Of a stretch of 64,000 nucleotides of DNA, positions 55,249-63,441 are shown in pieces. The translations under genes were made by a program, and so were the position numbers. The notes beneath the pieces were generated by a model that saw only the letters and a list, made by a program, of their open reading frames with translations, did not search any database and had not been told where the DNA came from. The stretch comes from Nocardia sp. NBC_00416 (GTDB lineage Bacteria; Actinomycetota; Actinomycetes; Mycobacteriales; Mycobacteriaceae): the NCBI RefSeq assembly GCF_036032445.1, contig NZ_CP107932.1, forward strand, positions 6,512,501 through 6,576,500, written 5' to 3'. Within the stretch, counting starts at the first letter, position 1. Each line of letters starts with the position of its first letter.

Positions 55249-55312
55249 TGGCCTAGCGTTCTTGGTGTACCGCGCGGATGCGGAAACAGGCAACAGTCGA
55301 TCGGAGTCATCG

Positions 55313-55672
55313 ATGGTCCCCTTTTCAGTTTTCAGCGAACAGCTTCCCGCGATCAGCGCAAAGCTAGGGATCGAGGAGTCCACGCTCTCGTCCGTCCTGA
55401 CCTCCGTGGGTCCTTTCGCCGCGTCGCAGCCCACCGGGCCGCATATGCCCGGCGCCATTCTCGCCGCCGGCTTCAAGGCGATGAAGGAGGCGTACTTCAC
55501 CAACCTCGACGCCGGTGTCCTGGAAAAGCTGCGCGGAGGTGAGGCGCTCGTGCCCGTGAGCGTCAGCTTCGAAGCCACCGATACGGCCGGTTCCGTCAGC
55601 GTCAGTGCTAGTGATCAAGCGATCATCGCCGCTGCCGGAAAGGCTGTTGCCGACGATATCCTCGGCAACTGA
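55313..55672 (+). CDS. Small protein in the PE position of the ESX core
   Basis: A 119-residue protein located exactly where ESX-3 carries its PE gene, just before the PPE gene. The first ~70 residues could form a helical pair (FSVFSEQLPAISAKLGIEES, then ILAAGFKAMKEAYFTNLDAG). The Pro-Glu N-terminal motif of PE proteins is missing, and the Tyr-Asp pair (YFTNLD) is spaced one residue too far for YxxxD/E. It may be a divergent PE partner of the PPE protein. ATG 55313 has GGAG 8-11 nt upstream; it heads the operon to the window end. Confidence 0.62.
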   Translation: MVPFSVFSEQLPAISAKLGIEESTLSSVLTSVGPFAASQPTGPHMPGAILAAGFKAMKEAYFTNLDAGVLEKLRGGEALVPVSVSFEATDTAGSVSVSASDQAIIAAAGKAVADDILGN

Positions 55673-55700
55673 TCGATAACCGGTTCAGGGCGGAGTAGCT

Positions 55701-57047
55701 ATGCCGTTCGTCGAGTATGGGGCCAGCCCTCCGCGGGTGAACTGGACGATCCTGCACAGCGGGCAGGGTGCCGTGCCGCTGGTCAATACGTCGGCCGCTT
55801 ACCGGGGTGTGGAGTCCGCCTTGGCTGCCGCGGCGTCCAGCACGGACGGCTCGCTGTCCGAGCTCGCCGCCGCGTGGCCGGGGGGTCTGGGTTCGGAAAG
55901 TGCGCAATCGGCCTTCCGCAATCACAACGAGTGGGTGCGCGGCCAGACGATGATCGCCGAAGGTCTGGCGAAATTGGCCGACGCGGGTGCGGAACTGCAC
56001 ACGACCGTTCTCGGCCTGATGCCCTCGCTGCCGCTGATCACGCTGGTCGAAACAAATCTCGTGGAGGCTGTCGCGGAATTCATCGGGTCGACCGGAGGCC
56101 CGACGCAGATCGTGGCGGGTGCGAAGCTCGCAATAGCCCTCGGGGCGTATATGGACGTGTGGGACCAAGCCGCATTGTCGATGGCGTACTACGAGGTCGG
56201 CGCGGTCGCCATCGTAAGTGAGATGGCCGGTGTGCCGATCGTGCCGCCGCCGGCGATCGTCGTACCCACCGGTGGGGGTTTCGCGCCGAGCCTCGATCCC
56301 TCCGGGCCGCTGCGGGATCTGGCGGAGAACGGTCCCAACAGCCAACTGCTGTCCGACCACCCTGCCCAACCCACGGGAGACGGCACCCAATCGGGTGGTG
56401 ACAGCGGCGGTTCGGACTCGGGTGGCGGCGACTCGGGTGGCGATGGCGGCGGTTCGGACCCGAGCGGCGGGGACTCGAGTGGTATGGATCCGTCGCAGAC
56501 ACTGCCCGAGCAGGCTACCCCCGATATCGGGTCGTCTCCCGCGGATGGTTATTCGGGTACGGACGGGCCTTCTTCCTTGACCGACCAGTTGCTCGGCGCC
56601 CCGCAGTCCTCCACCCTCGCGGGTCTCAACGGCGGTGTGGGCAGTCTCGTAGCTCTCGGGATGATGCGCGGTGGCATCGGCTCGATGCCCGGCGCCGCCA
56701 CAGGTTTCCGGATGCCCGCTGGTTGGGCGCCGGGTACCGGTACCCCGTTCGGTGCTACCTCCGGTGCGCCCAGCGGTGCGCCGGTGCGCAACGCGCCCCG
56801 GCGGGTGTCGGCGCCGACCGCGCGGATGCGGCGGCGCAGGAAGGAGGAGGAAGAGCGGACCGGCAAGGTCTTCACTCCCGGCGAGCAGTTCGAGGTGCCC
56901 GTGCTCGAGCGGCCTCCGGCGATCGGGGTCATCGAGTACCAGGACGACGAACTCGACGAGGAACTGCTGGTCGACTCCTCACTCGTGGGAGTACTCGATC
57001 GCCTCGACGACGAGGCGGAACAAGACAATGGAGAGCGTTCCCGGTGA
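55701..57047 (+). CDS. PPE family protein
   Basis: A 448-residue protein. The N-terminal ~175 residues are a PPE domain: SPPRVNWTILHSGQGAVPLV, then LSELAAAWPGGLGSESAQSA with a W-x-G turn, and a long helix pair. The exact Pro-Pro-Glu reads Pro-Pro-Arg. After a Pro-rich spacer (~180-225) come GGDSGG-type repeats (about 232-258), then a Gly-rich stretch and a basic/acidic C-terminus. It is expected to pair with the PE-position protein, be chaperoned by EspG and leave through this ESX system. Confidence 0.85.
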   Translation: MPFVEYGASPPRVNWTILHSGQGAVPLVNTSAAYRGVESALAAAASSTDGSLSELAAAWPGGLGSESAQSAFRNHNEWVRGQTMIAEGLAKLADAGAELHTTVLGLMPSLPLITLVETNLVEAVAEFIGSTGGPTQIVAGAKLAIALGAYMDVWDQAALSMAYYEVGAVAIVSEMAGVPIVPPPAIVVPTGGGFAPSLDPSGPLRDLAENGPNSQLLSDHPAQPTGDGTQSGGDSGGSDSGGGDSGGDGGGSDPSGGDSSGMDPSQTLPEQATPDIGSSPADGYSGTDGPSSLTDQLLGAPQSSTLAGLNGGVGSLVALGMMRGGIGSMPGAATGFRMPAGWAPGTGTPFGATSGAPSGAPVRNAPRRVSAPTARMRRRRKEEEERTGKVFTPGEQFEVPVLERPPAIGVIEYQDDELDEELLVDSSLVGVLDRLDDEAEQDNGERSR

Positions 57048-57087
57048 TTTTCCGGGTCGCTGAGGAAACATCGAAAAGGAGAACATC

Positions 57088-57564
57088 ATGGCTGGTGCTG
57101 ACGCAACACCCGGCGTCTACAACGCGGGCGAGGCTTTCCATCAGGGCGATACCCTGGGCGCCGGCCTGGGTGGCGGTGCCATCACCCAGGCCAGCGAAGA
57201 CACCCTGAAAGCGGCGGCCACGAAAATGGCGGGTCCGCTGGGTACGCTCGAGGGGCATCTGCAGGCTCTCGCCACTTCGCAGCAGGATTTGAGCGCCGCA
57301 CTGAAAGGGACGACCGGTAACGCGGTCCAGAACTCTTTCGGTAACGCCTATGAGACCGGCAAGAAAGTTGCCGAATTCCTGCAGTCCATCATGAACACCA
57401 TCCAGGCCAGCGGCGTGAGCTTCGGTGATCTCGATCTCGAGGGCGCCGCACGCTTCGGTGCGGATGGCACGGGCGACTTCGGCGAGGCCACCGGTAACTG
57501 GAACAACGGCGCCGTGGAAAACGTCGGTCAGCGGGATATGAGCAAGGTTACGCTCAACTTCTGA
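57088..57564 (+). CDS. WXG100-family Esx protein, first of pair (atypical)
   Basis: A 158-residue protein, longer than the usual ~100. Residues ~35-112 form the helical hairpin (ALATSQQDLSAALKGTTGNA, then AYETGKKVAEFLQSIMNTIQ). The WxG turn reads TTG, without Trp. The extra C-terminal ~45 residues are Gly/Asn-rich (GDFGEATGNWNNGAVENVGQ) and contain no YxxxD/E signal. Its place just before a second Esx gene matches esxG of the ESX-3 order. The pair probably forms a heterodimer that is the main substrate. Confidence 0.8.
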   Translation: MAGADATPGVYNAGEAFHQGDTLGAGLGGGAITQASEDTLKAAATKMAGPLGTLEGHLQALATSQQDLSAALKGTTGNAVQNSFGNAYETGKKVAEFLQSIMNTIQASGVSFGDLDLEGAARFGADGTGDFGEATGNWNNGAVENVGQRDMSKVTLNF

Positions 57565-57616
57565 CCACGAATCCGTCTATCCCCGTTCAATACCAAAGAA
57601 AGAGAGGTTGGTTCCG

Positions 57617-57925
57617 GTGACCAATCCGATTTTTGCCAATTACGAGCAGATCTACGATACAACCGCGCGAGTCAAGGCAGTGCTGAGCGGCATGACCGAC
57701 AACATAGCCGACCTGCGAACGATGAAACAGCAACTGCTGGACGAGTTCAAGGGCTCCGGTGCCGGCGGCTTCCAGACCGTCGCGGATGAGCTCGAGAAGC
57801 GCCTGGACTCCTACGAGGCCAGCCTCACCGGTCTCAATGGCAAGGTGATCGAGGTGGCGACCAAGGGCGGCAGGTTCGACGTAGAGGATGGAAATATCGC
57901 CAACAAGTTCATGGGTCTCGTCTGA
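57617..57925 (+). CDS. WXG100-family Esx protein, second of pair (atypical)
   Basis: A 102-residue helical hairpin protein (YEQIYDTTARVKAVLSGMTD, then FQTVADELEKRLDSYEASLT). The turn between the helices reads GSG (EFKGSGAGGF) in place of WxG. No YxxxD/E is present at the C-terminus, as is usual for the partner subunit. GTG 57617 is preferred over TTG 57608, because AGAGAGG then sits 10-16 nt upstream. It corresponds by position to esxH. Confidence 0.8.
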   Translation: MTNPIFANYEQIYDTTARVKAVLSGMTDNIADLRTMKQQLLDEFKGSGAGGFQTVADELEKRLDSYEASLTGLNGKVIEVATKGGRFDVEDGNIANKFMGLV

Positions 57926-57977
57926 GGCGTGCGGTAATTTGTTCGGCCAGACCTCGGACCAAACCGAGACGCCGAAA

Positions 57978-58817
57978 ATGGCGGATACCGATCCGGTTTC
58001 CATCGATTTGAATGTCGATGCCGCCCTTGTCCTTCGGGACATGGTCGGCATCGACACTTATCCTGCGGTTCTGGCGATCCGGCCGAATATCCACCGGATC
58101 GAGGACCGGAACCGGGTGTGGGAGGTCGTACGGGAAGAACTCACCGAGGCGGGGATCATCTCCGGTGACGAGGTCCATCCCGTAGTGGCCGATTGGCTCC
58201 GGCGCCTAGCCCGGCCGGATACCGAACTGATGGTCCAGATCCTCGACAACGGCGGCGACGGGCAGAAGCTCGGGATATTGCGTATGTCGTTGGTGCGTAC
58301 CGGCGGGACACATGTGCTGGCCGTGCGTCATGACGACCACGTGATCATTCAGTCGGTGTTCCACGAAGGTACACAATTGAATACGCTGGCGGCGGTCGTG
58401 AAATCGGCGCTCGGCGACTATCCGGTGCTGAGTTTCGACTCGGTCACTTTTCCGGCCGCGGAGTTGGAGGAGGTCCCGTCGAGCCCGGATGAACGGCGGT
58501 CGGCGCTTCGGGAGCTCGGCGCGGTGCCCCATACCGCGAATGTGCTCACCCGGGCGATGTCGGAGGTCGTCCGCCGAGCCGAGGTGATCATGATCGAACA
58601 CCGCGACGGCGGCTCCGCCATCCCTGATCTGAAAGCCTGCATGAATGTGGTGGACACGCTCTCGGGCCGGTTGGTGGTGACGCCGAGCACGGCGCTGGAC
58701 GGGCAGACCTGGTCGACCTTCCGGCCCGGTGACGACCTCGCCCTGCAGAGTGGTATCAACGCTCTGGTGGAGATGTTGCCCGGACGCAGCTGGTTCGATA
58801 CCGCACGCACCGGTTGA
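57978..58817 (+). CDS. espG: EspG-type ESX chaperone
   Basis: A 279-residue cytoplasmic protein of the EspG family, which binds the tip of cognate PE-PPE dimers and delivers them to the ESX motor. Typical features are the quasi-twofold fold with LMVQILDNGGDGQKLGILRM and LAVRHDDHVIIQSVFHEGTQ strands, and the C-terminal DLKACMNVVDTLSGRLVVTP. ATG 57978 follows the esx stop by 52 bp. Its position directly after the esx pair equals espG3. Confidence 0.88.
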   Translation: MADTDPVSIDLNVDAALVLRDMVGIDTYPAVLAIRPNIHRIEDRNRVWEVVREELTEAGIISGDEVHPVVADWLRRLARPDTELMVQILDNGGDGQKLGILRMSLVRTGGTHVLAVRHDDHVIIQSVFHEGTQLNTLAAVVKSALGDYPVLSFDSVTFPAAELEEVPSSPDERRSALRELGAVPHTANVLTRAMSEVVRRAEVIMIEHRDGGSAIPDLKACMNVVDTLSGRLVVTPSTALDGQTWSTFRPGDDLALQSGINALVEMLPGRSWFDTARTG

Positions 58818-58847
58818 CGTTCCAATGCTGGATGAGAGGACGGTGAG

Positions 58848-60548
58848 ATGAACCGGGCATCGATAACCAACGGCGACGCCTCGGCGGCGCTCGCCAAAGG
58901 CGGCTACGACGCCTATTTCGCACAGCTCGACGATCGTCCTGGAGGCAGCGAGGTGGCCTCGCCCCCGCCCGATACATCTGGTGCCCAGCCCGGCGAGGTG
59001 ACGCCGCCGACGGCCGCTACGGTGTCGTCCGGCCCCACGGCCACACCGGAACCGCCTCCCGATCAGGTGCGTCCGGTAGCCGCGCCGGATCCGGCTCCGC
59101 CTTCCGCCACCGGTCCCTCGTCCATCAGCAGTACGCCGTCGGCGGTCTCCGCGCCGCCCCCACAATCCTTCACCGAGCTGCGGGCGCCCGGCGCGCCCGT
59201 GGACGAAGACCTGGCCGATCTGCGGCAGCGCGCGGCGACCGCGCACCAGCAGGCAGCCGAACAGGAGCGGCAGGCCATAGCGCGCAGACAGCAGCAGAAT
59301 CCGCAGGGGCAGCCCGCGTCGTCGCCCGTCGGCGCGCCGGCGCCGGCGGAACCGGCCGCTGCCGGAACCGAGGGATGGGCAGCGCCTCCGGAGAGTGCGG
59401 CCGCCCCACCGGCGGAATCGGGCCCGGCCGCCGGCTACTCGGCGGCTCCCGGTTACGCCGGGCCCGCCCAGTACTCCGGCTATGGGTCCACCTCGCCGGC
59501 TCAACCCGCCGCCGATGCCTCGCGTGTCCCTGACCGGATCCACCGTCCGGCCTACGGATCGGCCGGACGCATCGAGGTGCTGCCGCCCGCGCTGGCTTCG
59601 GCGGAGCTGCTCGCCGAGATCGCCGCCGTACGACAAGCGCATCTGCGCTCGTCCAAAGGGATGCGCGGGGCGCTCAACAAGGTCGGGTTCAACCTGGGCC
59701 TCTCACCGATCGAGCAGGCCGCCGAGAACCGGCGCACCAGGATCCGCCGCCAGCTCACCGCCCCCTACCAGATCGCGGTGGTGAGTGTGAAGGGCGGCGT
59801 CGGCCGCACCACGACCGCCGCCGGTCTCGGCTCGACCTTCGCGAAGCTGCGCCCGGACCGCGTCGTCGCCATCGACGCCAACCCTGATTTCGGTGACCTG
59901 TCGAGCCGTACCAGTCGGCACCAGTTCGGTCTCACCCTGCGCGACCTCGCCCAGGCCGGGGGCCGGCTGGATTCGTTCTCGTCGGTCCACTCCTACACCG
60001 CGGTCAATACCTCGGATCTCGCGGTGGTGGCCTCCCCGTGGAGCACCGACGCGTCCGAGGCGCTGTCGGGAAGCGAATACCAGGCCGGTGTGGAGACGCT
60101 GCGCCGCCACTACAACCTGCTGGTCGTCGACTGCGGTACGGGAGTGCTGGATTCGTCGACCGATACAGTGCTGCGCACCAGCGACGCGGTAGTCGTCGTG
60201 ACCCCCGCAACGGTCGGCGGTGTCACCGGCGCGGTCGCGACACTCAACTGGCTCAGCTCCCACGGGTTCGACCATCTGATCGCCACCTCCGTGGTCGCGA
60301 TCGTGCGGCAGCATCCGGCCAAGCCGACCGTGGACATCGAGGCCATCGAGAAGCTGTTCGCCTCTGCACAGCGCCCCACCATTCAGGTACCGTTCGATCC
60401 GCATCTCGCCGAAGGCGGCGAGATCGATCTGCGGATGCTGGAGAAAGAGACTGTGCTGGCCTTCGAGGAAATGGCGGCCGGACTGGCCGACGACTTTCCC
60501 GGCTATGTCGCCGAGCCGTCGGGCGGCGACCACGGGGGAATGCGGTGA
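58848..60548 (+). CDS. EspI-like MinD/ParA ATPase of the ESX locus
   Basis: A 566-residue protein. The first ~235 residues are Pro/Ala-rich and disordered, with a short coiled segment (ATAHQQAAEQERQAIARRQQ). The C-terminal half is a MinD/ParA-type ATPase with deviant Walker A KGGVGRTTT at about 315-323, DANPDFGDLSSR (A') and VVDCGTGVLDSS (Walker B region). EspI of ESX-1 has this plan and helps adjust secretion to the ATP level. ESX-3 of mycobacteria has no such gene at this place. Its stop overlaps the eccD GTG by 4 bp. Confidence 0.85.
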   Translation: MNRASITNGDASAALAKGGYDAYFAQLDDRPGGSEVASPPPDTSGAQPGEVTPPTAATVSSGPTATPEPPPDQVRPVAAPDPAPPSATGPSSISSTPSAVSAPPPQSFTELRAPGAPVDEDLADLRQRAATAHQQAAEQERQAIARRQQQNPQGQPASSPVGAPAPAEPAAAGTEGWAAPPESAAAPPAESGPAAGYSAAPGYAGPAQYSGYGSTSPAQPAADASRVPDRIHRPAYGSAGRIEVLPPALASAELLAEIAAVRQAHLRSSKGMRGALNKVGFNLGLSPIEQAAENRRTRIRRQLTAPYQIAVVSVKGGVGRTTTAAGLGSTFAKLRPDRVVAIDANPDFGDLSSRTSRHQFGLTLRDLAQAGGRLDSFSSVHSYTAVNTSDLAVVASPWSTDASEALSGSEYQAGVETLRRHYNLLVVDCGTGVLDSSTDTVLRTSDAVVVVTPATVGGVTGAVATLNWLSSHGFDHLIATSVVAIVRQHPAKPTVDIEAIEKLFASAQRPTIQVPFDPHLAEGGEIDLRMLEKETVLAFEEMAAGLADDFPGYVAEPSGGDHGGMR

Positions 60549-62083
60549 CCGCTGTGCAGACGGCGCCGCAGCCCCCGGCCGGGGGCGCGGCGCCGGCCGA
60601 GGTCGCGCGTGCCCGGATCGCGGTAATGGTCGCCACGTACCAGGTGGACGTCGTGGTGCCGACCAAGTTCACCGTGGAAACTTTCATCGACGATCTGGTA
60701 GCGGTCCTGGCGAACGCGATCGGCGACGAGGAAGTGGATTTCACCCCGCCGCTCGGCCAGTGGAGCCTGGCCCGCCCCGGCGAGCCGCCGATTCCACGCT
60801 GGCGCAGCCTGGGCGACCACGACATCGTCGACGGCACCGTGCTGATGCTGGCTCCGGTGGAGTCGGCCGAGGTCTTCACCCCGGTGGTCGAGGACATCAC
60901 CGACGCGCTGGCGCTCATCAACGAACGTGAATTCGCCGAATTCGACCCCGATACCGCCGCGGTCGTGGGCCTGGGTGTTTTCGGGATCGGCGCGGTGGGG
61001 ATCGCCGCGATGCTCTCCTGGGCGTGGACCCAGTCGGGTTCGCTGCTGTGGTGCGGTCTGCCCGCGCTGCTGCTCGGCGTCCTGTGCTGGGTGGCCGCGG
61101 TTTCGCTGCGGGGCCGCGGCGCGGCTCGCCGCCTCACGCTGGGCGCCGCGCTGGCCGCGATTCCGCTGCTGTTCGCCGGGAGCGCCATGCTGGTGCCGCC
61201 CGCCTACGGCGAACCGGGCCCGTTCGCACCCGCCAATATCGTGGCGGGTGCGGTGGTCTGCGCTGTCGCCGCCATGGCGATGATGCGATTGACGGGTTCT
61301 GGTATCGCCACCCTGATGAGTGTCGCGGTGCTGGGAATCACCGTCACCGTGGTGGTGCTGCCGCTGGCCTATTTCGATCTGGTGACCCGGCAGGTCGCCG
61401 GCGGCGCGGTGTTCGTCGGACTGATCCTGCTCACCGTGGCCCCCCGGATAGCCGTGGTGATCGCCCGTATCCGGCCGCCGGACCTGCCCGATCCGGGCAA
61501 CGAGGTGAACCCGGCCACCCTGACCGATATCTTCGACGCCGAGACCCACCGCGATGTGGAACAGGATGCCGAGATCGCCGCCGCCGCGGAGGAGACGCGG
61601 AACGCGCACGAGGCGGGCATCGAAAGCCGGGCGCGACTGGCGGTCACCAGCCTGCGCGGTCTCGTGGTGGCCGTCTCCGCGCTGCTGTCGGTGTCGACGG
61701 TGATCTGCGCGGCAGTGAGCCCGAGCGGAATTCGCGAGATCGTGATGGGCGCGGCGGTGGCCGGGATCCTGGCCATGCGCTCACGCTGGTATCCGGACCG
61801 GGTCCAGGCCATCGCACTGGTCATCGGCGCGGTGATCACCGTGCTCGGGATCGCGGCGGTGGAGGTGACCGCCTACGGGAGTTCCTTCTCCCGACTCACG
61901 GTGGTGGTAGTGGTCGCGGTGATCGCCGCGGCTGCGGTGACCGCGGCGCTGCGACTGCCCGGCAAACGGCTGACCCCGGTAACCCGGCGGATCACCGACC
62001 TGATCGAGTACGCCCTCATTCTCGTCGTCCCGGTGATCGCGTTCTGGATCATGGGGATCTACACGGCCATGCGAGGGATCTGA
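60545..62083 (+). CDS. eccD: ESX membrane channel subunit EccD
   Basis: A 512-residue core membrane component. The N-terminal ~115 residues are the YukD-like ubiquitin fold (ARIAVMVATYQVDVVVPTKF). Eleven or so transmembrane helices follow from about residue 140 (VVGLGVFGIGAVGIAAMLSW) to the C-terminus (LVVPVIAFWIMGIYTA), interrupted by a cytoplasmic loop (~315-375, with DAETHRDVEQDAEIAAAAEE). GTG 60545 overlaps the EspI-like stop by 4 bp. The terminal A of its TGA stop is the first base of the mycP ATG, so the genes are tightly coupled. Confidence 0.93.
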   Translation: MTAVQTAPQPPAGGAAPAEVARARIAVMVATYQVDVVVPTKFTVETFIDDLVAVLANAIGDEEVDFTPPLGQWSLARPGEPPIPRWRSLGDHDIVDGTVLMLAPVESAEVFTPVVEDITDALALINEREFAEFDPDTAAVVGLGVFGIGAVGIAAMLSWAWTQSGSLLWCGLPALLLGVLCWVAAVSLRGRGAARRLTLGAALAAIPLLFAGSAMLVPPAYGEPGPFAPANIVAGAVVCAVAAMAMMRLTGSGIATLMSVAVLGITVTVVVLPLAYFDLVTRQVAGGAVFVGLILLTVAPRIAVVIARIRPPDLPDPGNEVNPATLTDIFDAETHRDVEQDAEIAAAAEETRNAHEAGIESRARLAVTSLRGLVVAVSALLSVSTVICAAVSPSGIREIVMGAAVAGILAMRSRWYPDRVQAIALVIGAVITVLGIAAVEVTAYGSSFSRLTVVVVVAVIAAAAVTAALRLPGKRLTPVTRRITDLIEYALILVVPVIAFWIMGIYTAMRGI

Positions 62084-63441
62084 TGGGTCTGGGCAGGGCC
62101 GCTGCCGTCGTGCTGGCCGTGTTGGTGCTGGCCACCGGCGCCGGGTCGGCCGCCGCGATCGTTCCGCCGGAGGTGGTGGTCGGGGTGGCGCCACCGGACG
62201 GTCCGCCGGGACCGGAGACGCCCACGAAACAGGAAAGCGGCTGTCTGTCGTCGGGTGTGCTGAAGGATACCGACGTCTCGCGGACGCCTCCGTCGGAGAT
62301 CGCGTTGAACCTGTCCGACGCCCGGACGCTCAGCCGCGGCGTCGGTGTCACCGTCGCCGTGATCGATACCGGTGTGTCGCCGCATCCGCGGCTGCCGAAT
62401 CTGTCCGGCGGCGGGGACTATGTCGCCGCGGGCGGAGACGGTCTCCAGGACTGCGACGCGCACGGCACTCTCATCGCCGGGATCATCGGCGGCGCGGCCG
62501 ATCCCGCCGACGGTTTCGCCGGGGTGGCGCCGGACGCGCGGATAATCTCCATTCGTTACCGGTCCTCGGCGTTCCGCGTCGAACGCAGTTCCGGCGAGCA
62601 ACGGGAACGGCTGTCGCTGGAAGTGCGGACCCTGGCGCGCGCCATCACACACGCCGCGAATCTGGGCGCCGGCATCATCGTGGTGCCGTTGCCGGTGTGC
62701 CTGCCGGTGGAATCGGGTGTGGACCTCGGTGTGGTGGCCGAGGCGGTCGGTTACGCCGTGCATACGCGAGGCTCGTTGATCGTCGCCGGCGCGGGGAATA
62801 CCGACAGCCCCGGCTGCGGCGCCCAGAATCCGGACTTCGATCCGGGCCGGCCGTCCGACCCGCGGAACTGGAAATACGTGCAGACCGCCTCGGTGCCCGG
62901 TGTTTTCGGTGATTCGGTGCTGACCACCGGGTTCACGACCGCGTACGGCGGGGTCACCGATCAATCGCTGATGGGCCCCTGGGTGAGCGTGGCGGCGCCG
63001 GGCACCGGTATCGAATCGCTCGGCCCGGACACCACCGGGTTGATCAACGGCGTGGGGGCGCCGAACAAACTCGTTCCGGTGGGCGGCGCGTCGTTCGCCG
63101 CCGCCTATACCGCCGGGGTGGCGGCTCTGGTGCGCTCCCGGTACCCGAACGAGACACCCGCGCAGATCACGGCGCGGCTGACCGCGAGCGCGCACGCCCC
63201 CGCGCGCGGTATCGACAACACGGTCGGTGCGGGACTCATCGATCCGCTCGAGGCGCTGAGCTACCGAACCCCGCCCGAGCCCCCGGAAGGCCTGTTCCAG
63301 GCGGCGGGGCTCGAGTTGCCGGAACCGCCACGGCCGCCGGACGGCAAACCCGGTCTCACCGCGGCGATCGTGATAGTCGCGGCGGTGCTGGTCGGCGCGG
63401 GCGTGACCTATGGCGTGAACGCGCGCCGGAGGCAGCGGTGA
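62083..63441 (+). CDS. mycP: Mycosin, ESX subtilisin-like protease
   Basis: A 452-residue membrane-anchored serine protease that stabilises the ESX membrane complex. An N-terminal Sec signal (RAAAVVLAVLVLATGAGSAA) is followed by the subtilase domain with an intact triad: Asp95 in VAVIDTGV, His127 in DAHGTLIAG and Ser337 in GGASFAAAYTAG. Cysteine pairs typical of mycosins are present. A C-terminal helix (about 425-445, TAAIVIVAAVLVGAGVTYGV) anchors it with a short basic tail. The stop overlaps the eccE GTG by 4 bp. Confidence 0.95.
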   Translation: MGLGRAAAVVLAVLVLATGAGSAAAIVPPEVVVGVAPPDGPPGPETPTKQESGCLSSGVLKDTDVSRTPPSEIALNLSDARTLSRGVGVTVAVIDTGVSPHPRLPNLSGGGDYVAAGGDGLQDCDAHGTLIAGIIGGAADPADGFAGVAPDARIISIRYRSSAFRVERSSGEQRERLSLEVRTLARAITHAANLGAGIIVVPLPVCLPVESGVDLGVVAEAVGYAVHTRGSLIVAGAGNTDSPGCGAQNPDFDPGRPSDPRNWKYVQTASVPGVFGDSVLTTGFTTAYGGVTDQSLMGPWVSVAAPGTGIESLGPDTTGLINGVGAPNKLVPVGGASFAAAYTAGVAALVRSRYPNETPAQITARLTASAHAPARGIDNTVGAGLIDPLEALSYRTPPEPPEGLFQAAGLELPEPPRPPDGKPGLTAAIVIVAAVLVGAGVTYGVNARRRQR

